From the NCBI RefSeq assembly GCF_023349185.1, contig NZ_JAKIKY010000017.1, forward strand, positions 1-64,000: a stretch of DNA of 64,000 nucleotides. Direction: 5' to 3'. Origin of the DNA: Shewanella aquimarina. GTDB lineage: Bacteria > Pseudomonadota > Gammaproteobacteria > Enterobacterales > Shewanellaceae. Within the stretch, counting starts at the first letter, position 1, and each line of letters starts with the position of its first letter. Shown piece after piece: positions 18,001-26,490 of this stretch. Position numbers and translations under genes: made by a program. The notes beneath the pieces are model-generated. The model did no database searches. It was given only the letters and a program-made list of their open reading frames with translations, and was not told the origin of the DNA.

Positions 18001-18333
18001 ATGACAGCAAATGAGTTCATCGATAATAAAGCGCCCCAGCTGGCTCAATATGGAAAAGCGTTTTTAAATAATCAACTCGATTCCAATGAGATCCAGCTTT
18101 ACTTATGGGACACCCTAGAAGAGTGGGCTCAGTTCAATCATCAGGGTGACGCGCAAACCGATATAGAGCGAGTGTTTTGGCACTTGATACACGCCTTTGA
18201 CAGGTGGCCCGACTGGACCATACGGGGCAATCAGTTCCTGCGAAAGCAGATCGACGATTGCTGCGACTTTCTCAGTCTCGGCGGCACCTGCCCAAGTTGT
18301 TGTGTCGGTACCAGGCCAAGCTCAATGTCATAA
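18001..18333 (+). CDS. Small unknown protein with Cys-rich C-terminus
   Basis: I do not recognise this 110-residue protein. It is acidic and helical, with aromatic pairs (LYLWDTLEEWAQF, VFWHLIHAFDRWPDW), and ends in a Cys-rich tail with a CC pair (DDCC) and CPSCC that could bind metal or form disulfides. There is no signal peptide or membrane segment. An AAGGAGGCGAACG ribosome site precedes the ATG, and a terminator follows, so it is a credible single-gene unit. Confidence 0.75.
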   Translation: MTANEFIDNKAPQLAQYGKAFLNNQLDSNEIQLYLWDTLEEWAQFNHQGDAQTDIERVFWHLIHAFDRWPDWTIRGNQFLRKQIDDCCDFLSLGGTCPSCCVGTRPSSMS

Positions 18334-18360
18334 CCAATGCTTTACTAGTCGTAAAAAGCC

Positions 18361-18390
18361 AAGCTCAGTCTCTCGGGACTGGGCTTTTTT
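18361..18390 (+). terminator. Terminator of the small Cys-rich gene
   Basis: An AAGCTCAGTC / GACTGGGCTT stem with one mismatch and a 6-base loop, followed by six T residues on the plus strand, about 30 bases past the stop codon. Confidence 0.85.
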
Positions 18391-18470
18391 CATGACCGAA
18401 TTTTCACTTTTTATTTGCCGCGTCAGCGTTTAAGCTAACCCCACCTAGCCTGACAAAGCCGACTGCTATT

Positions 18471-19889
18471 TTGATTGCATCCCGAGTTTCCCGATTGCGA
18501 GACGCCCTCACCATCTATTTCCACAAGCGGGTATTGATCCTGCTGTTTCTCGGATTTTCCGCCGGCCTGCCCTTGATGCTGGTGTTTTCGACACTCTCCT
18601 TCTGGCTCAGAGAGGCCGGCATAGATCGCACCGCCATCGGCTACTTCAGCTGGATAGCCCTGGCCTATGGCTTCAAGTGGGCCTGGTCGCCTCTGGTCGA
18701 TCGCATGTCGCTGCCCTTCTTCACCCAAATATTGGGACGGCGCCGCGGCTGGATGCTATTTGCCCAGACCCTGCTGGTGCTCGCCATCTTAGGCATGAGC
18801 CAGAGTGACCCCTTGGCCGACCTGGAGCGCCTGGCGCTGTTCGCCCTCATGGTCGCCTTTGCCTCGGCCACCCAAGATATTGTTATCGACGCCTTTCGTA
18901 TCGAGTCCGCGCCGCAGAAGATGCAGGCGGCCCTCGCCGCCGCCTATCAAGTGGGCTACCGTAGCGCCATGATTGTCGCTACCGCAGGGGCCCTGACCAT
19001 AGCCGCCTGGGTCGACCCCAACAGCGAGGCCTATGATCTGGCTTCCTGGCAGACCGCCTATCTGGTGATGGCCGGGCTCATGTTCATCGGCATCTTCACC
19101 ACACTGATGAGCAGCGAACCTAAGGTCGAGGCCAAGGAGGCTGACGCGATTGAATCGGCCATGCAGCAGAGCCTATCCGCGCGCTACCCCAAACCTGTGG
19201 CGGCCGCCGCCTCCTGGCTCTATACCGCCAGCATATTGCCCTTCGTCGATTTCTTTAAGCGTTACGGCCGCAGCGCCCTGCTGATCCTACTACTGATCTC
19301 CTGCTACCGGATCTCGGATATCGTCATGGGGATCATGGCTAATGTCTTCTATGTCGACATGGGCTTCTCTAAGACGGAGATCGCCACCCTAAGTAAGGTC
19401 TATGGCCTGATCATGACCCTGGTGGGCGCCGGTGCCGGCGGCATGCTGCTGGCCCGCTACGGCACCATGAAGATCCTCTTCCTCGGCGCCTTCATGGTGG
19501 CGGTCACCAACCTACTCTTCGCCTATCAGGCGATGATCGGCTACAACCTAGAACTATTGACGGTGGTGATCTCCATCGACAACTTCAGCGCCGGAGTCGC
19601 CACCGCCGCCTTTATCGCCTACCTCTCCAGCCTGACCAGCAGCGGCTATAGCGCCACCCAATATGCCCTGCTCTCCTCCATCATGCTGCTGTTTCCCAAG
19701 TTTGTAGCGGGCTTCTCGGGCCAATATATCGATGCCTACGGCTATGTGAACTTCTTCGTCGCCGCCAGCGTCATCGGCTTCCCTGTGCTGGGACTCATCC
19801 TACTGGTGCAGAAATATGCGCCGCATCCCAACGGTGACGAGCAGGCCGCCCCCTTAAATCCGTCCGAGGAGCGACAGGCAAGCGACTAG
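18471..19889 (+). CDS. ampG: AmpG-family muropeptide permease (MFS)
   Basis: AmpG imports anhydromuropeptides from cell-wall turnover into the cytoplasm. The 472-residue product has about 12-14 membrane helices and the family signatures LLFLGFSAGLPLMLVFSTLSF and FKWAWSPLVDR, then DIVIDAFRIE. No ATG lies near the start: the TTG at 18471 is used, with a poor ribosome site; a TTG at 18495 is an alternative, so the N-terminus is uncertain. Its place after bolA and yajG homologues agrees with E. coli order. The tail is polar. Confidence 0.9.
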   Translation: MIASRVSRLRDALTIYFHKRVLILLFLGFSAGLPLMLVFSTLSFWLREAGIDRTAIGYFSWIALAYGFKWAWSPLVDRMSLPFFTQILGRRRGWMLFAQTLLVLAILGMSQSDPLADLERLALFALMVAFASATQDIVIDAFRIESAPQKMQAALAAAYQVGYRSAMIVATAGALTIAAWVDPNSEAYDLASWQTAYLVMAGLMFIGIFTTLMSSEPKVEAKEADAIESAMQQSLSARYPKPVAAAASWLYTASILPFVDFFKRYGRSALLILLLISCYRISDIVMGIMANVFYVDMGFSKTEIATLSKVYGLIMTLVGAGAGGMLLARYGTMKILFLGAFMVAVTNLLFAYQAMIGYNLELLTVVISIDNFSAGVATAAFIAYLSSLTSSGYSATQYALLSSIMLLFPKFVAGFSGQYIDAYGYVNFFVAASVIGFPVLGLILLVQKYAPHPNGDEQAAPLNPSEERQASD

Positions 19890-19942
19890 CACATCATTTA
19901 CCGAGTAGGCCGCTAAAAACAGGCAATGAAAACAGGCTATAA

Positions 19943-19971
19943 AAAAGCCCCGCTCAATCGGCGGGGCTTTT
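19943..19971. terminator. Bidirectional terminator between ampG and yajQ
   Basis: An AAAAGCCCCGC / GCGGGGCTTTT stem with a 7-base loop between convergent genes. Runs of A and T on either side allow action in both directions. Confidence 0.92.
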
Positions 19972-19988
19972 GACATCATTGACTATGA

Positions 19989-20474
19989 TTAGTCTCTGAA
20001 GTTATTGAACTGGAACGGCTGGCCCAGATCCGATTCGCGGGCAATGGCCATCACCGCCTGCAGATCATCACGCTTCTTGCCGGTCACTCGAATCGAGTCG
20101 CCCTGAATGGCTGCCTGCACCTTAAGTTTGCTGTCTTTGATCAGCTTCACCAGCTTCTTGGCTACCAGGCTGTCGATCCCCTCTTTAAAGGTCACCTTAA
20201 GCGAGAAGGTCTTACCGCTGTGAATCGCCTTCTCGGCCACGTCCATGGAAGCCGGGTCTACGTTACGCTTACTCAGTTGGTTACGCAGCATATCCACCAT
20301 CTGCTGGCACTGGAAATCGGACTCAGATGACAGGGTCACCTGATGATCTTTATAGGTGACTTCGCACTCGACACCACGAAAATCGAAACGGCTATCCAGT
20401 TCACGGCGCGTATTGTCTACGGCGTTGCGAAGTTCAACTTCGTTTACTTCCGATACGATATCCATCGAAGGCAT
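19989..20474 (-). CDS. yajQ: YajQ-family nucleotide-binding protein
   Basis: YajQ proteins fold into two ferredoxin-like domains that bind nucleic acid or nucleotides; some bind cyclic di-GMP and act as effectors. The 161-residue product begins MPSMDIVSEVNEVELRNAVD and ends QPFQFNNFRD, both family hallmarks. I use the second ATG (20472-20474), which has GAGG 9 bases upstream, in place of one three codons earlier. In E. coli yajQ lies beside panE, and a panE-like gene follows here on the opposite strand. Confidence 0.93.
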   Translation of the reverse strand: MPSMDIVSEVNEVELRNAVDNTRRELDSRFDFRGVECEVTYKDHQVTLSSESDFQCQQMVDMLRNQLSKRNVDPASMDVAEKAIHSGKTFSLKVTFKEGIDSLVAKKLVKLIKDSKLKVQAAIQGDSIRVTGKKRDDLQAVMAIARESDLGQPFQFNNFRD

Positions 20475-20838
20475 ATTTATCATCCTCTATTTAAGGCCTG
20501 TTGATCTTTGCTGTTGGTTTTACAGCAGCTGCAGGTGATTTATACAAGGTAGGGCCTGTGTCGTGTAGTGTTTTTTATAAACCAAAATTACACAAACTGG
20601 CGATAACGCCGTAGAAATTGCCTACAAACGCTGCCCAAGGGGTTCATCTAAACACGTTTAGGTTGAACAAAAATGAAACCTAAAAGTTCAATAGGCCCTA
20701 ACCACTTTATCTGCCCGCTAGTTTACCCGCTCGGGCCAGAGAGCGCCAAAATTTCTTAATGTTTCAACAGGCGTTTCTTAATGACTTTAAGATGACATTT
20801 TCCTATGATTGGGCAAAGCCACTTAACCTAAGCGACCC
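20475..20838. other. Intergenic region between yajQ and the vanZ-like gene
   Basis: No gene is seen in these 360 bases between divergent units. Two copies of TTTCTTAATG (20752-20761 and 20774-20783) are spaced 22 bases apart, two helical turns, upstream of the vanZ-like start, and could be an operator. A CTAAAC-AC-GTTTAG palindrome lies at about 20648-20661. No known regulator is assigned. Confidence 0.4.
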
Positions 20839-21264
20839 GTGAATTCTCGAAAAACCTTTTTTAAGATAGCGCTTCTTCTTTCCATCATAGTGATCAGTTA
20901 CCTGGTATTCTCCCGCCCTAACTACCCACAAGTGATCCCACACATGGATAAGCTTGGTCATCTAGGCAGCTTCTTCGGTCTGGCGCTATTGACCCATCTC
21001 GCCTTCGAACCTAAGTGGTACAGCCTGGCGGGCATACTAGCCGGCTACGCCCTCTTTATCGAGCTGGTGCAGTCTCGCCTGCCCTATCGCAGCGCCTCCA
21101 CCGCCGACTTCGTCGCCGACATGGTGGGTGTGCTCTTGTTTTACTTCGGCCTCTGGCTCTACCGCCGCTATATCAAGGCCAGCATGCTCGATAAAACCGG
21201 GGCTAATAAAGACGTGGCCAATAAAGCCGAGTCCAACAAAGCCAGAGCCAAGACCCAATCATGA
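20839..21264 (+). CDS. VanZ-like membrane protein
   Basis: This 141-residue protein has about four membrane helices and the VanZ-family pattern HMDKLGHLGSFFGLALL and SRLPYRSASTADFVAD. Members are of uncertain function; VanZ itself gives low-level teicoplanin resistance. It starts at a GTG. The last 24 residues are a degenerate pentapeptide repeat (ANKDV, ANKAE, SNKAR) encoded by 15-base units. Its stop overlaps the start of the panE-like gene by 4 bases (ATGA), which suggests coupled translation. Confidence 0.85.
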   Translation: MNSRKTFFKIALLLSIIVISYLVFSRPNYPQVIPHMDKLGHLGSFFGLALLTHLAFEPKWYSLAGILAGYALFIELVQSRLPYRSASTADFVADMVGVLLFYFGLWLYRRYIKASMLDKTGANKDVANKAESNKARAKTQS

Positions 21265-22292
21265 CCACTTTAAATAAGGCTAGGCAAAACGAGATGCGAC
21301 CCGACAAGACTCAAGGCGGTGAAACTCATCCCGGTGAAACCCTGCCCGATGAAACCCTGCCCGATGAAGCTCACTCCGGTGAAGCTCAGCCAGGAAAAAT
21401 AGTCATCCTGGGCGCCGGGGCCATAGGTCAGCTTATCTTCCACCAGCTATCCATCCACGGGCTCGCGCCTGTGCTAATGGCCAGAGACGCTGAGGCCGGC
21501 AGCCAAGAGCTGGCGCTGACCGACCTCGATGGCGAGACGCTAAAGCGTCAAGCGCAGTTCATCGACCAAACAGGGCTGGCAAGCTGTGAGCTACTAATAG
21601 TCTGCGTCAAGGCCTATCAGGTCGAGGCGGCGCTACTGCCTCTGTTAAAGACTCTCTCTACCGACACACACATATTGTTGCTGCACAACGGCCTGGGGCC
21701 CCACCTGAGTGTGGCACCACATCTGGCAGGCCGCGGTCTTAGCCTGGGCACCACCTCCCAGGGCGCCCTGAAACTCGGCAGGTGGCAGATTAAACAGACG
21801 GGTGCCGGCCTGACACAGCTTGGCCATGCCCAGGGTGCCCCCCTTGCGGCGAATCTACGCCAGGCCCTGCTCGCGGCCATCAGCAACAGCGAGTGGTGCG
21901 AGCCCATCCTGCCCATGCTGTGGCAGAAACTCGCCATCAATATCGCCATCAACCCGCTAACCGCCATTAATGACTGTCCTAACGGTAAACTGGCCGATGC
22001 ACAGTTCAGGCCGACCATACTGGCTCTGATTGGGGAGGTGATCGCCGTGGCAAAGGCCGAAGGGATTGCACTGGAGCGACAGCAGCTGACCGAGCGCGTC
22101 TATCGGGTGATCGAGTTGACCGCAGGCAACTACTCCTCCATGCATCAGGATATCCACCACGGCCGCCAGACAGAGATTGAGGCGATCACCGGCTACCTGC
22201 TGAGCCGCGCCGCCGTCCATGGCATAGCGGCTCCTGTCAATGAGGCCATCTACCGGCAGCTTAAATCTCTCGAGTGCGACGACAAGGCCTGA
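21261..22292 (+). CDS. panE: Ketopantoate reductase family protein with repeat-rich N-terminal extension
   Basis: PanE reduces 2-dehydropantoate to pantoate with NADPH in coenzyme A synthesis. The Rossmann motif KIVILGAGAIGQLIFHQL begins near residue 45, and the catalytic-domain stretch MLWQKLAINIAINPLTAI with its Lys is present. The first 44 residues are extra compared with the family and include five 15-base tandem repeats (GETHP, GETLP, DETLP, DEAHS, GEAQP). The start overlaps the vanZ-like stop. No other start lies just before the Rossmann motif, so the extension is probably translated. Neighbouring yajQ supports orthology with E. coli panE. Confidence 0.85.
   Translation: MTTLNKARQNEMRPDKTQGGETHPGETLPDETLPDEAHSGEAQPGKIVILGAGAIGQLIFHQLSIHGLAPVLMARDAEAGSQELALTDLDGETLKRQAQFIDQTGLASCELLIVCVKAYQVEAALLPLLKTLSTDTHILLLHNGLGPHLSVAPHLAGRGLSLGTTSQGALKLGRWQIKQTGAGLTQLGHAQGAPLAANLRQALLAAISNSEWCEPILPMLWQKLAINIAINPLTAINDCPNGKLADAQFRPTILALIGEVIAVAKAEGIALERQQLTERVYRVIELTAGNYSSMHQDIHHGRQTEIEAITGYLLSRAAVHGIAAPVNEAIYRQLKSLECDDKA
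21318..21392 (+). repeat. 15-base tandem repeat (5 units) coding in the panE-like gene
   Basis: Five consecutive 15-base units of the form GRTGAARCYCNNNCC encode GETHP, GETLP, DETLP, DEAHS and GEAQP. A second, weaker run of three 15-base units occurs at 21202-21246 at the end of the upstream vanZ-like gene (ANKDV, ANKAE, SNKAR). Confidence 0.9.
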
Positions 22293-22409
22293 AATGCGTC
22301 TGCACATCAAGCCACACATAAGTCATATATAAGGCAGGAGATTTTCTGCCCTGACCTCGACATAAGCGTCTAGAATTATTCTTAAAAGGCGCGAGGCTCG
22401 AGGTGATAG

Positions 22410-23921
22410 ATGAAACGAGAGCAGTGGAACTCTAGGGTAGGTTTTATATTGGCGGCGGTCGGTTCGGCCATAGGACTGGGCAACATCTGGCGCTTCCCCT
22501 ATATGGCCTATGACAACGGCGGCGGTGCCTTCTTTATTCCCTATCTGTTCGCCATGCTCACCGCCGGTATCCCCTTTATGATCATGGAATTTAGCCTGGG
22601 CCATAAGCTAAAGAAGACCTCACCACGTATCTTCGCCCAGCTCGGTCATACCCTCGGTTTCAGGCTCGAATGGCTCGGCTGGTTCCAGGTGTTCATCGCC
22701 GCGGTGATCGCCGTCTATTATGTAGCCGTCATCGGCTGGACCCTCTCCTATCTCGGCTTCTCCTTCAGCCTGGCCTGGGGAGACAATCCCAATGACTTCT
22801 TTTTTAATCAATATCTTAAACTAGGAAACAACTCACCTTCCCATCTGGGTGACTTTCAAGTCGGCATAGCCATCGCCATGAGCATCGCCTGGCTGATGAC
22901 CTTCATGGCGGTCTTTACCGGGGTCAAGGGAGGGATTGAGCGCGCCAACAAGATCATGATGCCCATGCTGTTTATCATGGTATTGGTGCTGATAGGTCGT
23001 ATCCTGTTTCTACCTGGGGCGCTATCTGGGCTCAACTATCTATTTGAACCGGACTTTAGCCGGCTGTTGGACGCCCAGGTCTGGTCCGCCGCCTACGGCC
23101 AGATATTCTTCACCCTCAGCGTCGGCTTCGCCATCATGCTCGCCTACTCCAGCTACCTACCCAGCAAGGCCGACATCAACAACAACGCCTTCATGACGGT
23201 GTTGATCAACTGTGGCTTCTCGATTCTGGCGGGCATACTGATCTTCGGTGTACTGGGCTACATGGCCGAGGAGCAGATGAAGCCCCTGACCGAGGTGGTC
23301 AGCTCGGGCATAGGCCTGGCGTTTGTCACCATACCCACAGCGATCAACCTGATGCCGGCCCCCTACATTCTGGGACCACTCTTCTTCATCGCCCTGGTGA
23401 TCGCCGGATTAAGCTCGCACATCTCCATCATAGAAGCGGTCACCAGCGCGGTCATCGACAAGTTCCATGCGCGCCGCAGGCCCGCCGCGGTACTGGTGTG
23501 CAGCATTGGCTATCTGGTTTCCATGGCTTTTGCCACCAATGGCGGCCTACTGCTACTGGATCTGGTGGACTACTTTATCAACAACATCGCCCTGCTGCTG
23601 AGCTGCCTGCTGGAGCTGCTGATCATCACCTGGCTACTGAAGGTAACTGTGATTCATGAGCATGCCAATGAAAACTCGGAGTTCAGGGTAGGCGCTTGGT
23701 TTGTCGTCTGCCTGCGCTTCATCAGCCCGGCTATCTTAGCCACCATACTGATAAAGAATCTCTACAACACCTTAGTCAACGGCTATGGCGATTATCCCAT
23801 TGCCGATCAACTTTTCTTAGGTTGGGGCTTAGTGGGCACCATGCTCTTCTTCGCCGTACTGATTAACTTCACCAGCAAATCACCAGGCTATCCAGATAAA
23901 CACCCGGGAGACAAGTCATGA
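22410..23921 (+). CDS. Sodium-dependent NSS-family transporter, large subunit
   Basis: This 503-residue transporter has about 12 helices and begins with the signature REQWNSRVGFILAAVGSAIGLGNIWRFPYMAYDNGGGAF-type block that forms the Na+ and substrate sites (key pieces AAVGSAIGLGNIWRFPY and NGGGAFFIPY). NSS members take up amino acids or similar compounds with Na+. The substrate cannot be told. The stop overlaps the ATG of a 38-residue membrane protein, the same layout as the MetP/MetS methionine-alanine importer. Confidence 0.93.
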   Translation: MKREQWNSRVGFILAAVGSAIGLGNIWRFPYMAYDNGGGAFFIPYLFAMLTAGIPFMIMEFSLGHKLKKTSPRIFAQLGHTLGFRLEWLGWFQVFIAAVIAVYYVAVIGWTLSYLGFSFSLAWGDNPNDFFFNQYLKLGNNSPSHLGDFQVGIAIAMSIAWLMTFMAVFTGVKGGIERANKIMMPMLFIMVLVLIGRILFLPGALSGLNYLFEPDFSRLLDAQVWSAAYGQIFFTLSVGFAIMLAYSSYLPSKADINNNAFMTVLINCGFSILAGILIFGVLGYMAEEQMKPLTEVVSSGIGLAFVTIPTAINLMPAPYILGPLFFIALVIAGLSSHISIIEAVTSAVIDKFHARRRPAAVLVCSIGYLVSMAFATNGGLLLLDLVDYFINNIALLLSCLLELLIITWLLKVTVIHEHANENSEFRVGAWFVVCLRFISPAILATILIKNLYNTLVNGYGDYPIADQLFLGWGLVGTMLFFAVLINFTSKSPGYPDKHPGDKS

Positions 23922-24034
23922 GTCAAAGTGCCCTTATCATGATGCTGCTTGCCTTAAGCCTGACCTGGGGGGGCGCCGCCTTCTGTATCGGCATCGCCAT
24001 CAGGCGCAAGCAGAGGGATGAGGCCGACGATTAG
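23918..24034 (+). CDS. MetS-like small subunit of the NSS transporter
   Basis: This is a short 38-residue gene. It begins MSQSALIMMLLALSLTWGGA, has one membrane helix (about 4-27) and ends in a charged tail (IRRKQRDEADD). Its ATG overlaps the TGA of the large subunit (ATGA). It matches the family of small NSS subunits that are needed for activity of the large subunit in Corynebacterium MetPS. Function is inferred from size, sequence type and position. Confidence 0.85.
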   Translation: MSQSALIMMLLALSLTWGGAAFCIGIAIRRKQRDEADD

Positions 24035-24055
24035 TCTGCCTCCTCTATTTGGTTA

Positions 24056-24940
24056 TCAGCCAAGCTGGCCAATCTGTTGCAGACTGAAGGCGGTCAGGGG
24101 ATCGATCTCCTTAACCAGCTCCTCAATCTTGATGATCGCCTCCAGCGAGCCGCTGTCTTTACGGTAGGAGAGATAGATGGGGCGATTCCAGGGTTCTACC
24201 CCATCGACGCGATAAAGCTGACCCGACTGTAGAAATGGCTCCACGATCGACAACGGCAGATAAGCCGACCCCGCCTTATCCAGAATAAAGTCCAGGGCGA
24301 TACGTCCGGTAGAGGTACGCAGGTAAGGTGGCGGCATACGATAGTGTCTCTCTGCATGCTCCGAGGCGAAACGTGTCCCCCAATCCACATAAACATACTT
24401 TTCGCTCAGGGCCTCTGACTGATCGCAGGGACGGGTCGAGACCAACACCAAGATAAGATCCGCGACCTGTTTGCACACCAACTCCTCAGACTTAAGCGGG
24501 TCAAAGGCAAAGGCCATATCCAAGGTACGCTCAAGTAAGTTACGGTTTAGCTGCTCGCGACTGAGCGCCTCGGCCAGGAAGCCGTAGCCGCCGAAGGCGT
24601 CGGTCACCTTGCTCAGGCAGTGCTGCAAATAGGCATCCCAAATATTGGGCGTGCCCGCCATGGTCAGTTGCAACGCCTTGTGACTGGTCAGCGCCAGTTC
24701 GTTCTTCGCCTGCTCCAGGGTACTCACCATCACCTCGGCATAGGGCACCAGGCGCTCGCCCGAGGTGGTGAGTTGAATGCTGTTGCGATTACGCACAAAC
24801 AGGGCGGAATCGAAGAAGGACTCCAGCTGCTTAATCCGGGCGCTCACCGCCGCCTGAGTGATATAGAGATTCTCTGCCGCACGGCCGAAATGCCTTGTTC
24901 TGGCCACCTCTAGAAAGGTCTTAAATACTTTGACGTCCAT
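24056..24940 (-). CDS. hdfR: LysR-type regulator HdfR
   Basis: This 294-residue LysR-type regulator has an N-terminal helix-turn-helix, FKTFLEVARTRHFGRAAENLYITQAAVSARIKQLE, very like E. coli HdfR (a repressor of flhDC), in its key stretch TRHFGRAAE. It is followed by a LysR substrate domain. I start at the ATG at 24938-24940; a longer frame adds 29 residues that do not belong to the family. It diverges from maoP, exactly as in E. coli, which supports the symbol. Its ligand is unknown. Confidence 0.88.
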   Translation of the reverse strand: MDVKVFKTFLEVARTRHFGRAAENLYITQAAVSARIKQLESFFDSALFVRNRNSIQLTTSGERLVPYAEVMVSTLEQAKNELALTSHKALQLTMAGTPNIWDAYLQHCLSKVTDAFGGYGFLAEALSREQLNRNLLERTLDMAFAFDPLKSEELVCKQVADLILVLVSTRPCDQSEALSEKYVYVDWGTRFASEHAERHYRMPPPYLRTSTGRIALDFILDKAGSAYLPLSIVEPFLQSGQLYRVDGVEPWNRPIYLSYRKDSGSLEAIIKIEELVKEIDPLTAFSLQQIGQLG

Positions 24941-25092
24941 TTTGGTCTCTCGGTCAATTTCACCGAGAGAATAACAACTAATCCTAATGGTGACGATAAA
25001 AAAGTTTTGTTTCTCTTTTAACGACAAAAATCATAATTTCGCGATCGAAAAACCCTGTAGTTACAGCGTTGCTATCACAGTGAGAGGTTGTT

Positions 25093-25452
25093 ATGTCAGA
25101 AGAGTCATTTCGTTTTGGTCAAAAGCGTTTTTTTGATGACAAAAACTTTCCCCGCGGCTTCAGTAAGTCCGGAGAGTTTACCTTGTCTGAAGCTGAATTG
25201 TTAAGCCTATATGGCGACACTATGCAAGCCTTTGAGGCAGGCGATCTTGAGCCTGAAACTGCAGAGGAAAAACACTTTGTTAAGGTACTAAAACACCCCA
25301 ACAAGGCAAATACCAAGCTTGAGCATGTATGGCTGAAGTACATCAAGCTTACCCGCGAGCCCAAAAAGTTCCACACCCTAAACAGCACGAGTAACAAGCG
25401 TGTTGAGCAGTATGAATATGTGGAATCTCCCCCAGAAGATGAGGTTGCTTAA
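25093..25452 (+). CDS. maoP: MaoP (YifE, DUF413) chromosome-organisation protein
   Basis: MaoP in E. coli works with the nearby DNA site maoS to organise the Ori macrodomain. The 119-residue product begins SEESFRFGQKRFFDDKNFPRGFSKSG, the family hallmark (FDDKNFPRGFSRSG-like), and ends in an acidic tail. A GAGAGG ribosome site precedes the ATG. It diverges from hdfR as in E. coli. Unusually it is followed by just 3 bases before a GshB-like ATP-grasp gene, so it probably heads a three-gene operon. Confidence 0.9.
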   Translation: MSEESFRFGQKRFFDDKNFPRGFSKSGEFTLSEAELLSLYGDTMQAFEAGDLEPETAEEKHFVKVLKHPNKANTKLEHVWLKYIKLTREPKKFHTLNSTSNKRVEQYEYVESPPEDEVA

Positions 25453-25455
25453 AGA

Positions 25456-26490
25456 ATGCACATCTGTTTTTTGATGTACCCGTGGGAGCGTATCGATCCT
25501 GAATCAGATACCACCCTGAGATTAGTTCATGAGTGCGCGCAGCGTGGTCATACCGTTGCCATCACCACTACCAGTGGGCTGACCATTCGTGACAGTAGCG
25601 TCTACGGGTTTTGTCAAATCATCAAGAAAGGGATGAAGATATCGGACAACATTCCCCGCTTTTATCGCACCGCCGAATTTCATAAGGCGCGCCTGCCCAT
25701 GGCCGGCTTCGACTGCATCTTTATGCGCGCCAATCCGCCACTGGATAACCTGGCGCTCAACTTCTTGGATTCGGTCAAAGGCGACACCCTGATCATCAAT
25801 GATCTCGAGGGGCTCAGGGTCGCAAACAACAAACTCTACACCGCCAGCATGAGCGGTGCGGCGAGCCAGTACATTCCTACCACCCATGTGTCGAAGAACC
25901 GCGACTACCTGCAAAGGGTACTGGAAGAGAGCGACAGCGATAAGATGATCCTAAAGCCGCTGAACGGCTTCGGCGGTCATGGCGTTATCGTGATCGAAAA
26001 GAGCGCCCGCCAAAACTTCAGCTCACTGCTGGACTTCTACATCGGCACGGATGAACAGAGCAACTATGTGATCCTGCAAGATTACATCGAGGGCGCCGAG
26101 GAAGGCGATAAGCGTATATTGATGCTCAACGGTGAGCCCATTGGCGCCATGCGCCGCGTGCCAGCCTCGGGCGAGTTCAGATCTAACGTCCATGCCGGCG
26201 GCAGCGTGGTCAGACACACTATTACACGTGAAGAGCGCGAGTTGTGCGCCGCAATCGGCCCAAAACTGGTGCGCGACGGCCTCTACTTCACAGGTCTGGA
26301 TGTGATTGGCAATAAGCTGGTCGAGGTAAACGTCCTCAGTCCGGGAGGCATCACGCGTATCAACAAACTCAACCGCGTACGTCTGCAGAAACAAGTGATC
26401 GATTTCGCCGAGAACATCATCAACTCCAAAGAGCTATTGATGCAACGTAAGAGTGCATATCGTCAAGCGGTAGAAAATGCAAACCTATAG
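25456..26490 (+). CDS. GshB-like ATP-grasp ligase
   Basis: This 344-residue protein resembles glutathione synthetase GshB: FMRANPPLDN, INDLEGLRVANNKLY, the ATP-grasp block KPLNGFGGHGVIVIE, GDKRILMLNGEPIGAMRR, and the metal/ATP residues in LDVIGNKLVEVNVLSPGG. ATP-grasp ligases form an amide bond from an acyl phosphate. Differences from GshB (NDLEGL for NDPRGL, SPGG for SPTG) and the neighbourhood argue for a paralogue with another peptide substrate. It starts 3 bases after maoP and overlaps the next gene by 14 bases. The substrate is unknown. Confidence 0.85.
   Translation: MHICFLMYPWERIDPESDTTLRLVHECAQRGHTVAITTTSGLTIRDSSVYGFCQIIKKGMKISDNIPRFYRTAEFHKARLPMAGFDCIFMRANPPLDNLALNFLDSVKGDTLIINDLEGLRVANNKLYTASMSGAASQYIPTTHVSKNRDYLQRVLEESDSDKMILKPLNGFGGHGVIVIEKSARQNFSSLLDFYIGTDEQSNYVILQDYIEGAEEGDKRILMLNGEPIGAMRRVPASGEFRSNVHAGGSVVRHTITREERELCAAIGPKLVRDGLYFTGLDVIGNKLVEVNVLSPGGITRINKLNRVRLQKQVIDFAENIINSKELLMQRKSAYRQAVENANL

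Noticed and set aside
25456..26490. Calling this gene gshB (glutathione synthetase)
   Set aside because: Several signature residues differ and the neighbours are not those of gshB; a paralogue is more likely.
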